Source: Flavobacterium aquidurense (lineage in GTDB: Bacteria; Bacteroidota; Bacteroidia; Flavobacteriales; Flavobacteriaceae). From it: a DNA stretch of 64,000 nucleotides. The DNA lies in NCBI GenBank assembly GCA_900107365.1, contig FNPS01000005.1, positions 248,001-312,000 of the forward strand. The letters run 5' to 3'. The translations under genes were made by a program, and so were the position numbers. Below the pieces are notes generated by a model. It saw only the letters and a program-made list of their open reading frames with translations. It made no database searches and had not been told where the DNA came from. Below, piece by piece: positions 8,695-16,331 of the stretch; the stretch's first letter is position 1; each line of letters begins with the position of its first letter.

Positions 8695-9348
8695 CTAAAT
8701 AAGCTTCACAAACAAATTAGAAGCAATTTTATTCGAAATAGATAATTCCCTTCCATCAACCTTAATTTTAACCGATAAATCGAATGATTCCTTAGAAAGA
8801 AATTCGATTTTAGATCCTAAAGCAATTTCCTGTTTGTCCAGATATTTCAAAAACTCTGAAGAAGTATCTTTTACACCCACACAAACACCAATTTGATGTT
8901 CGGTCAATTCAGAAAGCAAATATTTTTCTATTTTAATGATTCGGCCATTGGCATCGGGAATCGGGTCGCCGTGCGGATCTTCTGTTGGATTTCCAAGAAA
9001 ATCATCCAATCGATTAATTAATTGCTCTGATTTGATGTGCTCTAGCTGTTCTGCAATATCGTGAACCTCATCCCAGCTGAAATTTAGTTTCTCCACCAAA
9101 AAAACTTCCCATAAACGATGTTTTCGAACAATCATTTTGGCAGCCAGTTTTCCGTTTTCGGTCAATGAAACACCTTGGTATTTTTTATAGTTTACTAAAT
9201 CTTTATCTGCCAGCTTTTTAAGCATATCGGTAACCGATGAAGCTTTGGTTTCCATCATTTCAGCAATAGCATTTGTGCTCACTTCCGTTTCTAAAGAAGC
9301 CGTAAGGTGGTATATTGATTTTAGATAGTTTTCTTCTGAGAAAGTCAT
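8695..9348 (-). CDS. DtxR/MntR-family metal-dependent regulator
   Basis: 217 residues. The N-terminal winged helix has FSEENYLKSIYHLT and TNAIAEMMETKASSVTDMLKKL at residues 3-48. The metal-binding and dimerisation domain (about 70-140) has HRLWEVFLVEKL, EVHDIAEQLEHIKSEQL and a DPHGDPIPD loop. A C-terminal FeoA/SH3-like domain covers about 150-217. It lies downstream of the NRAMP transporter gene on the same strand, with an inverted 8-bp-period repeat pair in the 93-nt gap. Control of mntH by Mn2+ or Fe2+ is the natural inference, and a palindrome upstream of mntH is a candidate operator. Confidence 0.94.
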   Translation of the reverse strand: MTFSEENYLKSIYHLTASLETEVSTNAIAEMMETKASSVTDMLKKLADKDLVNYKKYQGVSLTENGKLAAKMIVRKHRLWEVFLVEKLNFSWDEVHDIAEQLEHIKSEQLINRLDDFLGNPTEDPHGDPIPDANGRIIKIEKYLLSELTEHQIGVCVGVKDTSSEFLKYLDKQEIALGSKIEFLSKESFDLSVKIKVDGRELSISNKIASNLFVKLI

Positions 9349-9353
9349 TCTTT

Positions 9354-9444
9354 TAAGGTTCTGAGGTTCTAAGGTTCTGAGGTTCTAAGTTTTTGTTCTG
9401 AAGAAAACCTTAGAACCTTAGCATCTCAGCGACTTAGCACCTTA
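9354..9444. repeat. Inverted pair of 8-bp-period arrays
   Basis: 9354-9389 carries AAGGTTCTGAGGTTCT-type units and 9408-9444 the opposite strand form (CTTAGAACCTTAGCAT). The two halves can pair over more than 25 nt. They fill the gap between the mntH stop and the DtxR-like start. Confidence 0.75.
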
Positions 9445-11310
9445 TTTAACAATTAACAAAGGTATCGAAATTTTATGTCTCAATTTGTCTACGGTGGTGC
9501 CAAATAAAATGTCTTTTAATCCGGTGTGGCCGTGGGTTCCCATGACTAAAATGTCATAATTTCCTTCGTTGATGATTTTCGGGATTACTTTGTTTGGTTT
9601 TCCAAAACCAAGTTCGGTTTTGATGTTGAAACCTTTCTGCGAAAGCATTTCTTTATATTCTAACAATAATTTTTCATCGATCGTGGTTTCATGATCATGA
9701 ACGTGAACACCATACATGTGTGCACCAACGGTTTCAACAATGTGAATTAAAGTGTATTGTGTGTCGAGTCCACCTAATTCAAAAGCTCTGTTCAATGCAG
9801 ATTCATCAGCTTTTGAGAAATCTACAGAAATCGCGATATTCTTATAGCTTTGGCCTTCTTTTGGAGAAAACTGCAGTTTTAAATTATGCGGAGAATGATT
9901 GATGAATTTAGCCTGTGCTTTTACGATAAAAGGTTTTGCAATGATATAAAGCAACAAAGCCAGAAATGCTAAAGCCAATGGAATAACGGTAAACCATAAT
10001 ATCATTGGATTACTAGAGCTTTCAAGCCATGAGGTTATTTCATCATAAACCAATTTGGCATTCAAAGAAACGATGATTGTGGCAATAATCCAGGAAACAA
10101 CCTGAGTGGTTTTTGAAATATGAAAACCATTCATTTTTGATTTATCGCTCACAAAATGAATCAGCGGAATAATAGCAAAACCCAATTGCAAACTCAAAAT
10201 TACCTGGCTCAGAATTAATAGTTTCCCCGTGACGCTTTCGCCATAAATATAAATCACAATTAAAGCGGGAACAATAGCAATTAAACGCGTAATAATGCGG
10301 CGAACCCAAGGCTGAATTCTTAAATGAAGATAACCTTCCATTACAATTTGCCCCGCTAAAGTTCCTGTTACGGTTGAGCTTTGTCCAGCGGCGATCAAAG
10401 CTATTGCAAATAAAGCTGGTGCCCATTTGGTTCCCAATAAAGGTTCTAGAAATTTATGCGCGTCCTGAATTTCAGCAACTTCAAACATACCATTTTTATG
10501 AAAAGTTGCTGCAGCAAGAATCAATATGGCAGCATTAACAAAGAAAGCAAGGTTGAGCGCAATCGTTGAGTCAATAAAATTGTATTTTAAAGCTTGTTTT
10601 ATTCCGGCAGGAGTGCGGTCGAATTTTCTGGTTTGTACCAAAGAAGAGTGTAAGTAGAGGTTATGTGGCATTACGGTTGCTCCAATAATTCCAATAGCGA
10701 TGTACAAGGCTGCCGAATTTGGAATTGACGGAATTAATCCTGCCATTATTTTAGAAACTTCCGGTTCAGCAAAAATCATTTCAAAAATAAAAGAAAACCC
10801 AATAATAGCGACTAGTACAATAATAAAGGCTTCCATCTTGCGAATTCCTTTGTTGATCAGGAATAATAAAAGAAAAGTGTCTAAAACAGTAATTAAAACA
10901 CCTTCCATCAGCGGAATGTCAAATAGAAGATTGATTCCGATCGCCATTCCCAGTACTTCAGCTAAATCGCAGGCTGCAATGGCAATTTCTGCCAGAAAAT
11001 ATAAAATGTAATTGATGAATTTAGAATAGGTTTCTCTCGAAGCCTGCGCAAGATCGCGTTGTGTTACGATTCCAAGACGGGCGCTTAAACTCTGCAATAG
11101 TAAGGCCATTAAGTTACTCATTAACAAAACCCATACTAAAGTGTAGCCAAACTGACTTCCGCCGGCAATATCTGTGGCCCAGTTTCCGGGATCCATATAG
11201 CCGACGCTTACTAAGTATGCCGGACCTAAAAAGGCTAATATTTTACGAAAACCGGTTTTTTTATGCTCTGTTGCAACCGATTGGTTAACTTCTTCTAAAG
11301 ATTTGGTCAT
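9442..11310 (-). CDS. mntH: NRAMP divalent metal transporter fused to a UspA domain
   Basis: 622 residues. Residues 1-465 form an NRAMP proton-coupled Mn2+/Fe2+ importer with about 11 membrane segments. It has the metal-site motifs DPGN at 40-43 and MPH at 214-216. Residues about 485-622 are a universal stress protein domain with the ATP-binding signature G-x2-G-x9-G-T (GTHGHTG onward) and a final IPLLIVK. Plain MntH proteins are about 400-440 residues, so the UspA part is an added cytoplasmic domain. A strong promoter and a palindrome lie upstream; the DtxR-like regulator lies downstream. Confidence 0.95.
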   Translation of the reverse strand: MTKSLEEVNQSVATEHKKTGFRKILAFLGPAYLVSVGYMDPGNWATDIAGGSQFGYTLVWVLLMSNLMALLLQSLSARLGIVTQRDLAQASRETYSKFINYILYFLAEIAIAACDLAEVLGMAIGINLLFDIPLMEGVLITVLDTFLLLFLINKGIRKMEAFIIVLVAIIGFSFIFEMIFAEPEVSKIMAGLIPSIPNSAALYIAIGIIGATVMPHNLYLHSSLVQTRKFDRTPAGIKQALKYNFIDSTIALNLAFFVNAAILILAAATFHKNGMFEVAEIQDAHKFLEPLLGTKWAPALFAIALIAAGQSSTVTGTLAGQIVMEGYLHLRIQPWVRRIITRLIAIVPALIVIYIYGESVTGKLLILSQVILSLQLGFAIIPLIHFVSDKSKMNGFHISKTTQVVSWIIATIIVSLNAKLVYDEITSWLESSSNPMILWFTVIPLALAFLALLLYIIAKPFIVKAQAKFINHSPHNLKLQFSPKEGQSYKNIAISVDFSKADESALNRAFELGGLDTQYTLIHIVETVGAHMYGVHVHDHETTIDEKLLLEYKEMLSQKGFNIKTELGFGKPNKVIPKIINEGNYDILVMGTHGHTGLKDILFGTTVDKLRHKISIPLLIVK

Positions 11311-11330
11311 TTCTACAACTGTTGTTTTAA

Positions 11331-11360
11331 CAAATGTATATAAAAATTACATTCGCGCAA
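11331..11360 (-). promoter_or_regulatory. mntH promoter: TTG-N19-TACATTTG
   Basis: On the minus strand the -33 TTG is at 11358-11360 and the -7 TACATTTG at 11331-11338. The 19-nt spacer matches the Bacteroidota consensus. The mntH ATG is 20 nt beyond the -7 element. Confidence 0.75.
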
Positions 11361-11367
11361 CAATATT

Positions 11368-11383
11368 TTTAGACTAGTCTAAA
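11368..11383. promoter_or_regulatory. Perfect 16-bp palindrome TTTAGACTAGTCTAAA, candidate DtxR/MntR operator
   Basis: Perfect dyad centred about 15 nt upstream of the mntH -33 element. Its TTTAGnCnnGnCTAAA form resembles DtxR/MntR-type operators. It also lies 3 nt outside the stop codon of the Fur-like gene. Binding is an inference from position and shape. Confidence 0.6.
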
Positions 11384-11385
11384 TC

Positions 11386-11778
11386 TTAAATGTTAGAATT
11401 GGAACAATTGGGACATATTCCTGACAATGTAAAGTTTATGTCGTTCACTTTATAATTGTGTGGAATAATATAACTCGGCTTCACACTTTCGAGACAAGTT
11501 ATTTCAAGACACTTTTCGCAACTGAAGTGAGCGTGATTGTGAATGTGAACTCGCTGTGCATGATGATGGCATTTTGCATATTTTACAGTTCCATCAAGGT
11601 CTACAATTTTATGAACAATATCGTCATTGACCAGACGATCTAAAATTCTATAAACAGTAACGCGATCACAAATTTCTTCGATTTGTTTGTAAATTTCGGT
11701 ATGTGACAGCGCAGTCTTAGATTTTCCAAAAATCTCTAAAACGGCCGTCTTTGCTGTGGTGTTTCTTGTTGTTTTCAT
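11386..11778 (-). CDS. Fur-family regulator, Zur-like
   Basis: 130 residues. The winged helix covers about residues 8-75 with SHTEIYKQI and RVTVYRILDRLV as recognition helix. A histidine-rich sensor follows (CHHH at 70-73, HIHNHAH at 78-84). Two structural zinc pairs are present, C87/C90 and C122/C125. It is divergent from a MerC-like gene, and the shared region holds two TGCAA-N5-TTGCA dyads. The Zur rather than Fur or PerR reading is an inference from context and the short, His/Cys-rich sensor. Confidence 0.9.
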   Translation of the reverse strand: MKTTRNTTAKTAVLEIFGKSKTALSHTEIYKQIEEICDRVTVYRILDRLVNDDIVHKIVDLDGTVKYAKCHHHAQRVHIHNHAHFSCEKCLEITCLESVKPSYIIPHNYKVNDINFTLSGICPNCSNSNI

Positions 11779-11800
11779 TTTTTTAAAATAAAAAAATATT

Positions 11801-11819
11801 ATTGCAACAATGTTGCAAT
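11801..11819. promoter_or_regulatory. 9-1-9 perfect palindrome ATTGCAACAATGTTGCAAT, Fur/Zur-type operator
   Basis: Perfect inverted repeat of 9 bp around one base. It covers the -33 TTG (11813-11815) of the MerC-like promoter and lies 23 nt upstream of the Fur-like ATG. Confidence 0.75.
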
Positions 11820-11832
11820 TGATTTTTATGTG

Positions 11833-11854
11833 TATATTTGCAACAAAATTGCAT
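11833..11854 (+). promoter_or_regulatory. -7 element TATATTTG overlapping a second TGCAA-N5-TTGCA dyad
   Basis: TATATTTG (11833-11840) is a TAnnTTTG match 17 nt after the -33 TTG. The second dyad runs 11839-11853 across the predicted transcription start. Repressor binding here would block the promoter. Confidence 0.7.
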
Positions 11855-11872
11855 TAAGCAAAAGTACACGAA

Positions 11873-12226
11873 ATGAAGAAAACTACAACACCTTTTTACG
11901 ATATTTTAGGAATTTCAAGCGCGACGATTTGTTTGGTGCATTGTCTTATTTTTCCGCTTCTGACTGTGTTGCCTTTAGGCTTGAGTCATAATCCGTTTAT
12001 TGATTTGCTTTTCGCAACGATCGGGCTTTTTGCAATCTTTAAAATTATAAAAAAATCGGGACTATTAATAGCAACAATTTTGATTGTTTCGATGGGGCTG
12101 ATTTGGATCAGTGTTCTAAGTGAAATCATTTTAGATATTCATCTTGATTTGATTTTCATTGGCGGAACCGGAATGATCATTGGGCATTTGCTGAATTATA
12201 AAACACACAAAATTAAAAACCATTAA
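11873..12226 (+). CDS. MerC-domain membrane protein
   Basis: 117 residues with four predicted membrane segments (about 9-30, 39-58, 65-85, 91-108). A CLVHC motif at about 21-25 in the first segment matches the paired cysteine of MerC-type proteins. MerC was named for mercury uptake, but chromosomal homologues beside Fur-family genes are not tied to mercury. The divergent promoter with two Fur/Zur-type dyads suggests expression under zinc or iron limitation. The next gene starts 11 nt downstream, so an operon is likely. Confidence 0.88.
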   Translation: MKKTTTPFYDILGISSATICLVHCLIFPLLTVLPLGLSHNPFIDLLFATIGLFAIFKIIKKSGLLIATILIVSMGLIWISVLSEIILDIHLDLIFIGGTGMIIGHLLNYKTHKIKNH

Positions 12227-12237
12227 TAAATACAGTT

Positions 12238-13146
12238 ATGGAACAAAAGAATTTTGAAGTCATTATTGTGGGCGGAAGTTATAGCGGACTTTCAGCGGCG
12301 ATGAGTTTAGGGCGTTCTTTACGTCAGGTTTTGGTTATTGACAGCGGTTTGCCTTGCAACAGACAAACGCCACATTCACATAATTTCATTACACAAGATG
12401 GTGAAGTGCCTGCTGTCATTTCGGCGAAAGCCAAATTACAAGTGGATTTCTATAAAACGGTTCAGTTCTTTAACGGAGTTGCTGTTCAGGCGATAAAAAC
12501 AAAAGAAGGTTTCGAAATCAAAACAGATTCAGGCGAAACTTTTACTTCTAAAAAAGTATTATTCGCAACGGGTGTAAAAGATTTGCTTCCCGAAATTAAA
12601 GGTTTGGCTGAATGTTGGGGTATTTCGGTTTTACATTGTCCGTACTGTCATGGTTATGAAGTGAAAACAGAGAAAACTGCCATTATCGCCAACGGAGAAA
12701 TGGCTTTTGAATATGCAAAACTGATTTCGAACTGGACAAAAGATTTAAGATTGCTGACCAATGGAAAATCAACCATGACATGGGAACAAACAGAAATTCT
12801 TCAAAAACATCAGATCGAAATCATTGAGGAAGAGATTGAATCTTTGGAGCATGAAAACGGAAATCTTAAGCAAGTGATCTTCAAAAATCAATCAAAAGTA
12901 GCCGTAAAAGCAATTTATTTCAGACCGCCTTTCGAGCAGCATTGTCCTTTGGCCGAAGCTTTAGGTTGTGAATTAACGGAACAAGGTTTGATCAAAGTTG
13001 ATATGATGCAGAAAACGACTCTTCCTGGAGTTTATGCAAGTGGAGATTGTGTTATTCAGGCGAGATCTGTCGCGATGGCGGTTTCTTCGGGCTCATTTGC
13101 AGGTGCTTCTATTAATAAAGAACTTATAGATGAAAGCTTTAGTTGA
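12238..13146 (+). CDS. Thioredoxin reductase-like flavin oxidoreductase
   Basis: 302 residues. FAD-binding GGSYSGLSAA at about 12-21, redox-active CPYC at 134-137 in the NAD(P)H domain, and a second FAD motif YASGDCVIQARSVAMAVSSG near 274. Domain order is that of low-molecular-weight thioredoxin reductases. The usual GxGxxA/G NAD(P)H motif after the CxxC is weak (IANGEMAFEYA), so the electron donor is uncertain. It follows the MerC-like gene within 11 nt. A disulfide reductase role in metal or thiol handling is an inference. Confidence 0.9.
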   Translation: MEQKNFEVIIVGGSYSGLSAAMSLGRSLRQVLVIDSGLPCNRQTPHSHNFITQDGEVPAVISAKAKLQVDFYKTVQFFNGVAVQAIKTKEGFEIKTDSGETFTSKKVLFATGVKDLLPEIKGLAECWGISVLHCPYCHGYEVKTEKTAIIANGEMAFEYAKLISNWTKDLRLLTNGKSTMTWEQTEILQKHQIEIIEEEIESLEHENGNLKQVIFKNQSKVAVKAIYFRPPFEQHCPLAEALGCELTEQGLIKVDMMQKTTLPGVYASGDCVIQARSVAMAVSSGSFAGASINKELIDESFS

Positions 13147-13163
13147 TATTCTGGCTGCTAATT

Positions 13164-13303
13164 TTTAAACACATAGAGACATAGATTTTTTCTTTGCGTT
13201 TAAAGGTCAATTTAAAAAGCTAGCTTTCACACATAGCTATGTTTTTTAATGCAAGTGAAACGCCTTTTGCCAGATAAAAAAACTATGTCTCTATGTGTTT
13301 AAA
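13164..13303. repeat. Perfect 21-bp inverted repeat enclosing a 98-nt loop
   Basis: TTTAAACACATAGAGACATAG at 13164-13184 is repeated inverted at 13283-13303. It occupies the 261-nt gap before the TonB receptor gene, which otherwise shows nothing but AT-rich sequence. Confidence 0.85.
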
Positions 13304-13407
13304 CAAAAATCTAACATATTGATTTAAATTGATTTAAAATTTTTAGTTTCAGAATCATTATTTGTCAAATTTAATTTTTAGTTTTGTCTAAATTTAATTT
13401 TATAATA

Positions 13408-15669
13408 ATGAAAAACTCAATAGTAATATTGATTCTGTTTACTTTACAATTTTCTTACGCACAGGAAAACATGACTATTTCTGGTTTTGTTACTGGCGAA
13501 GGAAATAAAATACAAGCCGCGAATGTGCATTTACTGGGCACCAAACAAAAAACAGTTACCGATAGTTTAGGTTATTATTTTTTTGAAAATGTTACGAGAG
13601 GAAAATATACTATTCGAGTGACCTCGACTGGATTCAAACCAATGACCGTTGAAATTTTAGTTGTTGAAGCACAAAATACAAATCAAGATTTTGAGTTAGA
13701 AGACAATGAAAATCAACTTAACGAAGTTGTGGTTTCAGGAACTTTAAAAGCAGTAAAAAGATTAGAAAGTGCTGTTCCGGTTGAGGTTTATTCGCCGGTT
13801 TTCTTCAAGAAAAATCCAACTCCGAGTATTTACGAAGCGCTTCAAAACATCAATGGCGTTCGGCCGCAGCTTAATTGTGGTGTTTGCAATACGGGCGATA
13901 TTCATATCAATGGTTTAGAAGGTCCTTACACTTTGGTGTTGATTGACGGAATGCCAATTGTGAGCAGTCTTTCGACGGTTTATGGTTTATCCGGAATTCC
14001 GAATTCTCTGGTCGAACGAATTGAAATCGTAAAAGGTCCGGCTTCGTCTTTGTACGGAAGTGAAGCAGTCGGCGGTCTGATTAATATTATCACTAAAAAC
14101 CCAACGAACGCGCCGGTTTTTGCAGCTGATGTTTTTACCACGACTTATTTGGAAACCAATGTCGATTTGGGAATGAAATTCAGTCCGACTAAAAAATCAA
14201 TGACGCTTTTGGGAATCAATTACTTTAATTACAATGAAGTGGTCGATAAAGACAAAGACAATTTTACCGATGTGACTTTGTCTGAACGGATTTCGGTTTT
14301 CAATAAATGGAGTTTTTTGAGAAATGAAAATAGACTTTTCACGATCGCGGCACGTGGTATGTATGAAGATCGCTGGGGCGGAGATGTGCGCTGGGAGAAA
14401 AAATACCGAGGCGGCGATGAAATTTACGGCGAAAGTATTTATACCAAAAGAGGTGAATTAATAGGAAGTTATCAATTGCCATTTGAAGAAAAACTGATGC
14501 TTTCGTTCTCCGGAAATGTGCATTATCAGGACAGTCGTTACGGAACAACATCGTATATCGCGAATCAGAAAATTGGTTTTTTGCAATTGACCTGGGATAA
14601 AAAGCTAGGAAGGAATGATTTACTTGCCGGAATTGCGAATCGCTATTCGTATTACGACGACAATACTACTGCCACAAAAGAAGCCGAAAGCACCTGGTTA
14701 CCCGGCATTTTTGTTCAGGATGAAATTACGCTTTCGCCGAAAAGTCAGGTTTTGTTAGGAATGCGCTATGATTATAACTCGATTCACGGTTCAATTTATA
14801 CACCAAGAGTGGCGTATCGTTGGAAGAAAAACGAAAACACGATTTTCAGATTGAATGCCGGAACGGGTTTTCGTGTTGTGAATTTATTTACCGAAGATCA
14901 CGCAGCATTAACAGGTTCGCGCGATGTTGTCATTCAGAATGATTTGAAACCAGAACAGTCTGTGAATGCGAATCTGAACTATATTCAAAAAATAAACTTC
15001 GGTAACGGCACTTTTATCGGAATTGAAACAACGGCTTTTTACACCCGTTTCAGCAATAAAATCATATCCGATTACGAAACCGATCCCAATAAAATCATTT
15101 ATGATAATATCAACGGTTATGCTATCAGCCAGGGAATCAGTACGAATGTAGATATCAATTTTCCTTCAGGATTAAAGATGATTTTGGGCGCTACTGTTTT
15201 AGATAATAAAAATGTGGAAAACGGGGTTTCAGAAAGACCTTTTTTAACCGAGAACTTTACAGCAACCTGGAGCGTTTCTTATAAAATAGAATCCTTAAAT
15301 TTATTATTGGATTATACCGGGAATGTTTACAGTCCGATGAACTTGCCATTGTTGAGTGAATATGATCCGAGAAGCCCGAAATCGCCGTGGTTCAGTATTC
15401 AGAACATTCAATTTACCTATTTTGGATGGAAGAATTTTGAGCTGTATGGCGGAATTAAGAATCTGTTGAATTTCACACCAATGCAAAAAAATCCGTTTTT
15501 AATCTCGAGAGCGAATGATCCTTTTGATAAAAATGTGCAATACGATTCGGCCGGAAAAGTATTGGTAACACCGGATAATCCATACGGATTAACTTTTGAT
15601 ACGACGTATGTTTACGGGCAAAATCAGTCGATTCGCGGGTTTTTTGGGTTGAGATATACTTTGAGATAA
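13408..15669 (+). CDS. TonB-dependent outer-membrane receptor
   Basis: 753 residues from ATG 13408; an upstream in-frame TTG at 13384 would precede a good signal peptide (MKNSIVILILFTLQFSYAQ), so the later start is preferred. A carboxypeptidase-like regulatory domain (about 22-95) is followed by a TonB-box region, a plug domain (ALQNINGVRP, LIDGMPIV, RIEIVKGPASSLYGSEAVGGLINIITK) and a 22-strand-type barrel ending in an aromatic/Arg terminus (LRYTLR). The plug holds an unusual CGVC pair. Imports a chelate through TonB energy. The substrate is unknown; the Fur-like regulator and MerC neighbours suggest a metal. Confidence 0.95.
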   Translation: MKNSIVILILFTLQFSYAQENMTISGFVTGEGNKIQAANVHLLGTKQKTVTDSLGYYFFENVTRGKYTIRVTSTGFKPMTVEILVVEAQNTNQDFELEDNENQLNEVVVSGTLKAVKRLESAVPVEVYSPVFFKKNPTPSIYEALQNINGVRPQLNCGVCNTGDIHINGLEGPYTLVLIDGMPIVSSLSTVYGLSGIPNSLVERIEIVKGPASSLYGSEAVGGLINIITKNPTNAPVFAADVFTTTYLETNVDLGMKFSPTKKSMTLLGINYFNYNEVVDKDKDNFTDVTLSERISVFNKWSFLRNENRLFTIAARGMYEDRWGGDVRWEKKYRGGDEIYGESIYTKRGELIGSYQLPFEEKLMLSFSGNVHYQDSRYGTTSYIANQKIGFLQLTWDKKLGRNDLLAGIANRYSYYDDNTTATKEAESTWLPGIFVQDEITLSPKSQVLLGMRYDYNSIHGSIYTPRVAYRWKKNENTIFRLNAGTGFRVVNLFTEDHAALTGSRDVVIQNDLKPEQSVNANLNYIQKINFGNGTFIGIETTAFYTRFSNKIISDYETDPNKIIYDNINGYAISQGISTNVDINFPSGLKMILGATVLDNKNVENGVSERPFLTENFTATWSVSYKIESLNLLLDYTGNVYSPMNLPLLSEYDPRSPKSPWFSIQNIQFTYFGWKNFELYGGIKNLLNFTPMQKNPFLISRANDPFDKNVQYDSAGKVLVTPDNPYGLTFDTTYVYGQNQSIRGFFGLRYTLR

Positions 15670-15679
15670 AATGTTTTAT

Positions 15680-15833
15680 GCCACAGATTGCACAGATTAA
15701 AAAAGATTTTTTTGCCACGACCCGAGCGATAGCGAATAGGCGAAGCAATTACCTTGAATTTTAATTTGTGCAAATTTGTGTAATTTGTGGTAACACTTTT
15801 TTTAAATTCCTTTTAATCTGTACAATCTGTGGC
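15680..15833. repeat. 23-bp inverted repeat around a 108-nt loop
   Basis: GCCACAGATTGCACAGATTAAAA at 15680-15702 and its reverse complement at 15811-15833 match with one mismatch. It spans the gap between the TonB receptor and the thioredoxin gene. Confidence 0.8.
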
Positions 15834-15848
15834 AAAAAATAAAAACAC

Positions 15849-16313
15849 ATGAAAAAGCTAGCAATAATTATCTTCTTTTTGGGAATTACCTCAACGGGAT
15901 TCTGCCAACTTCAAAGCAGATCTTTTGAGGCGATAGATAGTTTGCAGCAGATTCAAAAGCGAAAAATTATCGTTTTTATTCATACCAATTGGTGTCAGTA
16001 TTGCCAAAAAATGAAAAGCACGACTTTCAAAAATCAGGAAATTATCCAAAGTTTAAATTCGGATTTTTATTTTATTGATTTTAATGCTGAGGAAAAACAG
16101 GATATTTCATTTAATAATCAAATGTTTAAATACCAGCCAACAGGAAATAATGTTGGTGTGCATGAACTGGCTTTGGAACTCGGAACAATGAACAATCAAA
16201 TTGTGTATCCGGTTTTGTGTGTTTTGAATGAGAAAAACGAAATCATGCTGCAGTATAACAATTACCTCAGCCCAAAAGATTTTAAACTGCTTTTAGAAAA
16301 ATTGAAAGAATAA
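15849..16313 (+). CDS. Secreted thioredoxin-fold protein
   Basis: 154 residues with a signal peptide (about 1-19, cleavage near FCQ). The thioredoxin-like motif is WCQYC with Cys49 and Cys52, followed by a KMKSTTF helix as in the DUF255/thioredoxin_7 group. It is predicted to act in the periplasm as a thiol-disulfide protein. It follows the TonB receptor on the same strand and precedes lycopene cyclase by only 18 nt. A reductive role in the upstream metal locus is possible but not shown. Confidence 0.88.
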   Translation: MKKLAIIIFFLGITSTGFCQLQSRSFEAIDSLQQIQKRKIIVFIHTNWCQYCQKMKSTTFKNQEIIQSLNSDFYFIDFNAEEKQDISFNNQMFKYQPTGNNVGVHELALELGTMNNQIVYPVLCVLNEKNEIMLQYNNYLSPKDFKLLLEKLKE

Positions 16314-16328
16314 AATTCCTTATTTTTG
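16302..16328 (+). promoter_or_regulatory. Candidate promoter directly before crtY (TTG-N16-TATTTTTG)
   Basis: TTG at 16302-16304 and TATTTTTG at 16321-16328. The -7 element ends 3 nt before the ATG, so a transcript from it would start at or next to the start codon. Confidence 0.4.
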
Positions 16329-16331
16329 AGA

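Noticed and set aside
10142..10426. Overlapping frame inside mntH
   Set aside because: Shadow of the NRAMP gene in another frame.
11873..12226. Mercury-resistance operon
   Set aside because: There is no merA, merR or merT; only the MerC-type fold is present beside a Fur-family regulator.
13384..13407. Earlier TTG start for the TonB receptor
   Set aside because: It would place extra residues before an otherwise normal signal peptide starting at ATG 13408.
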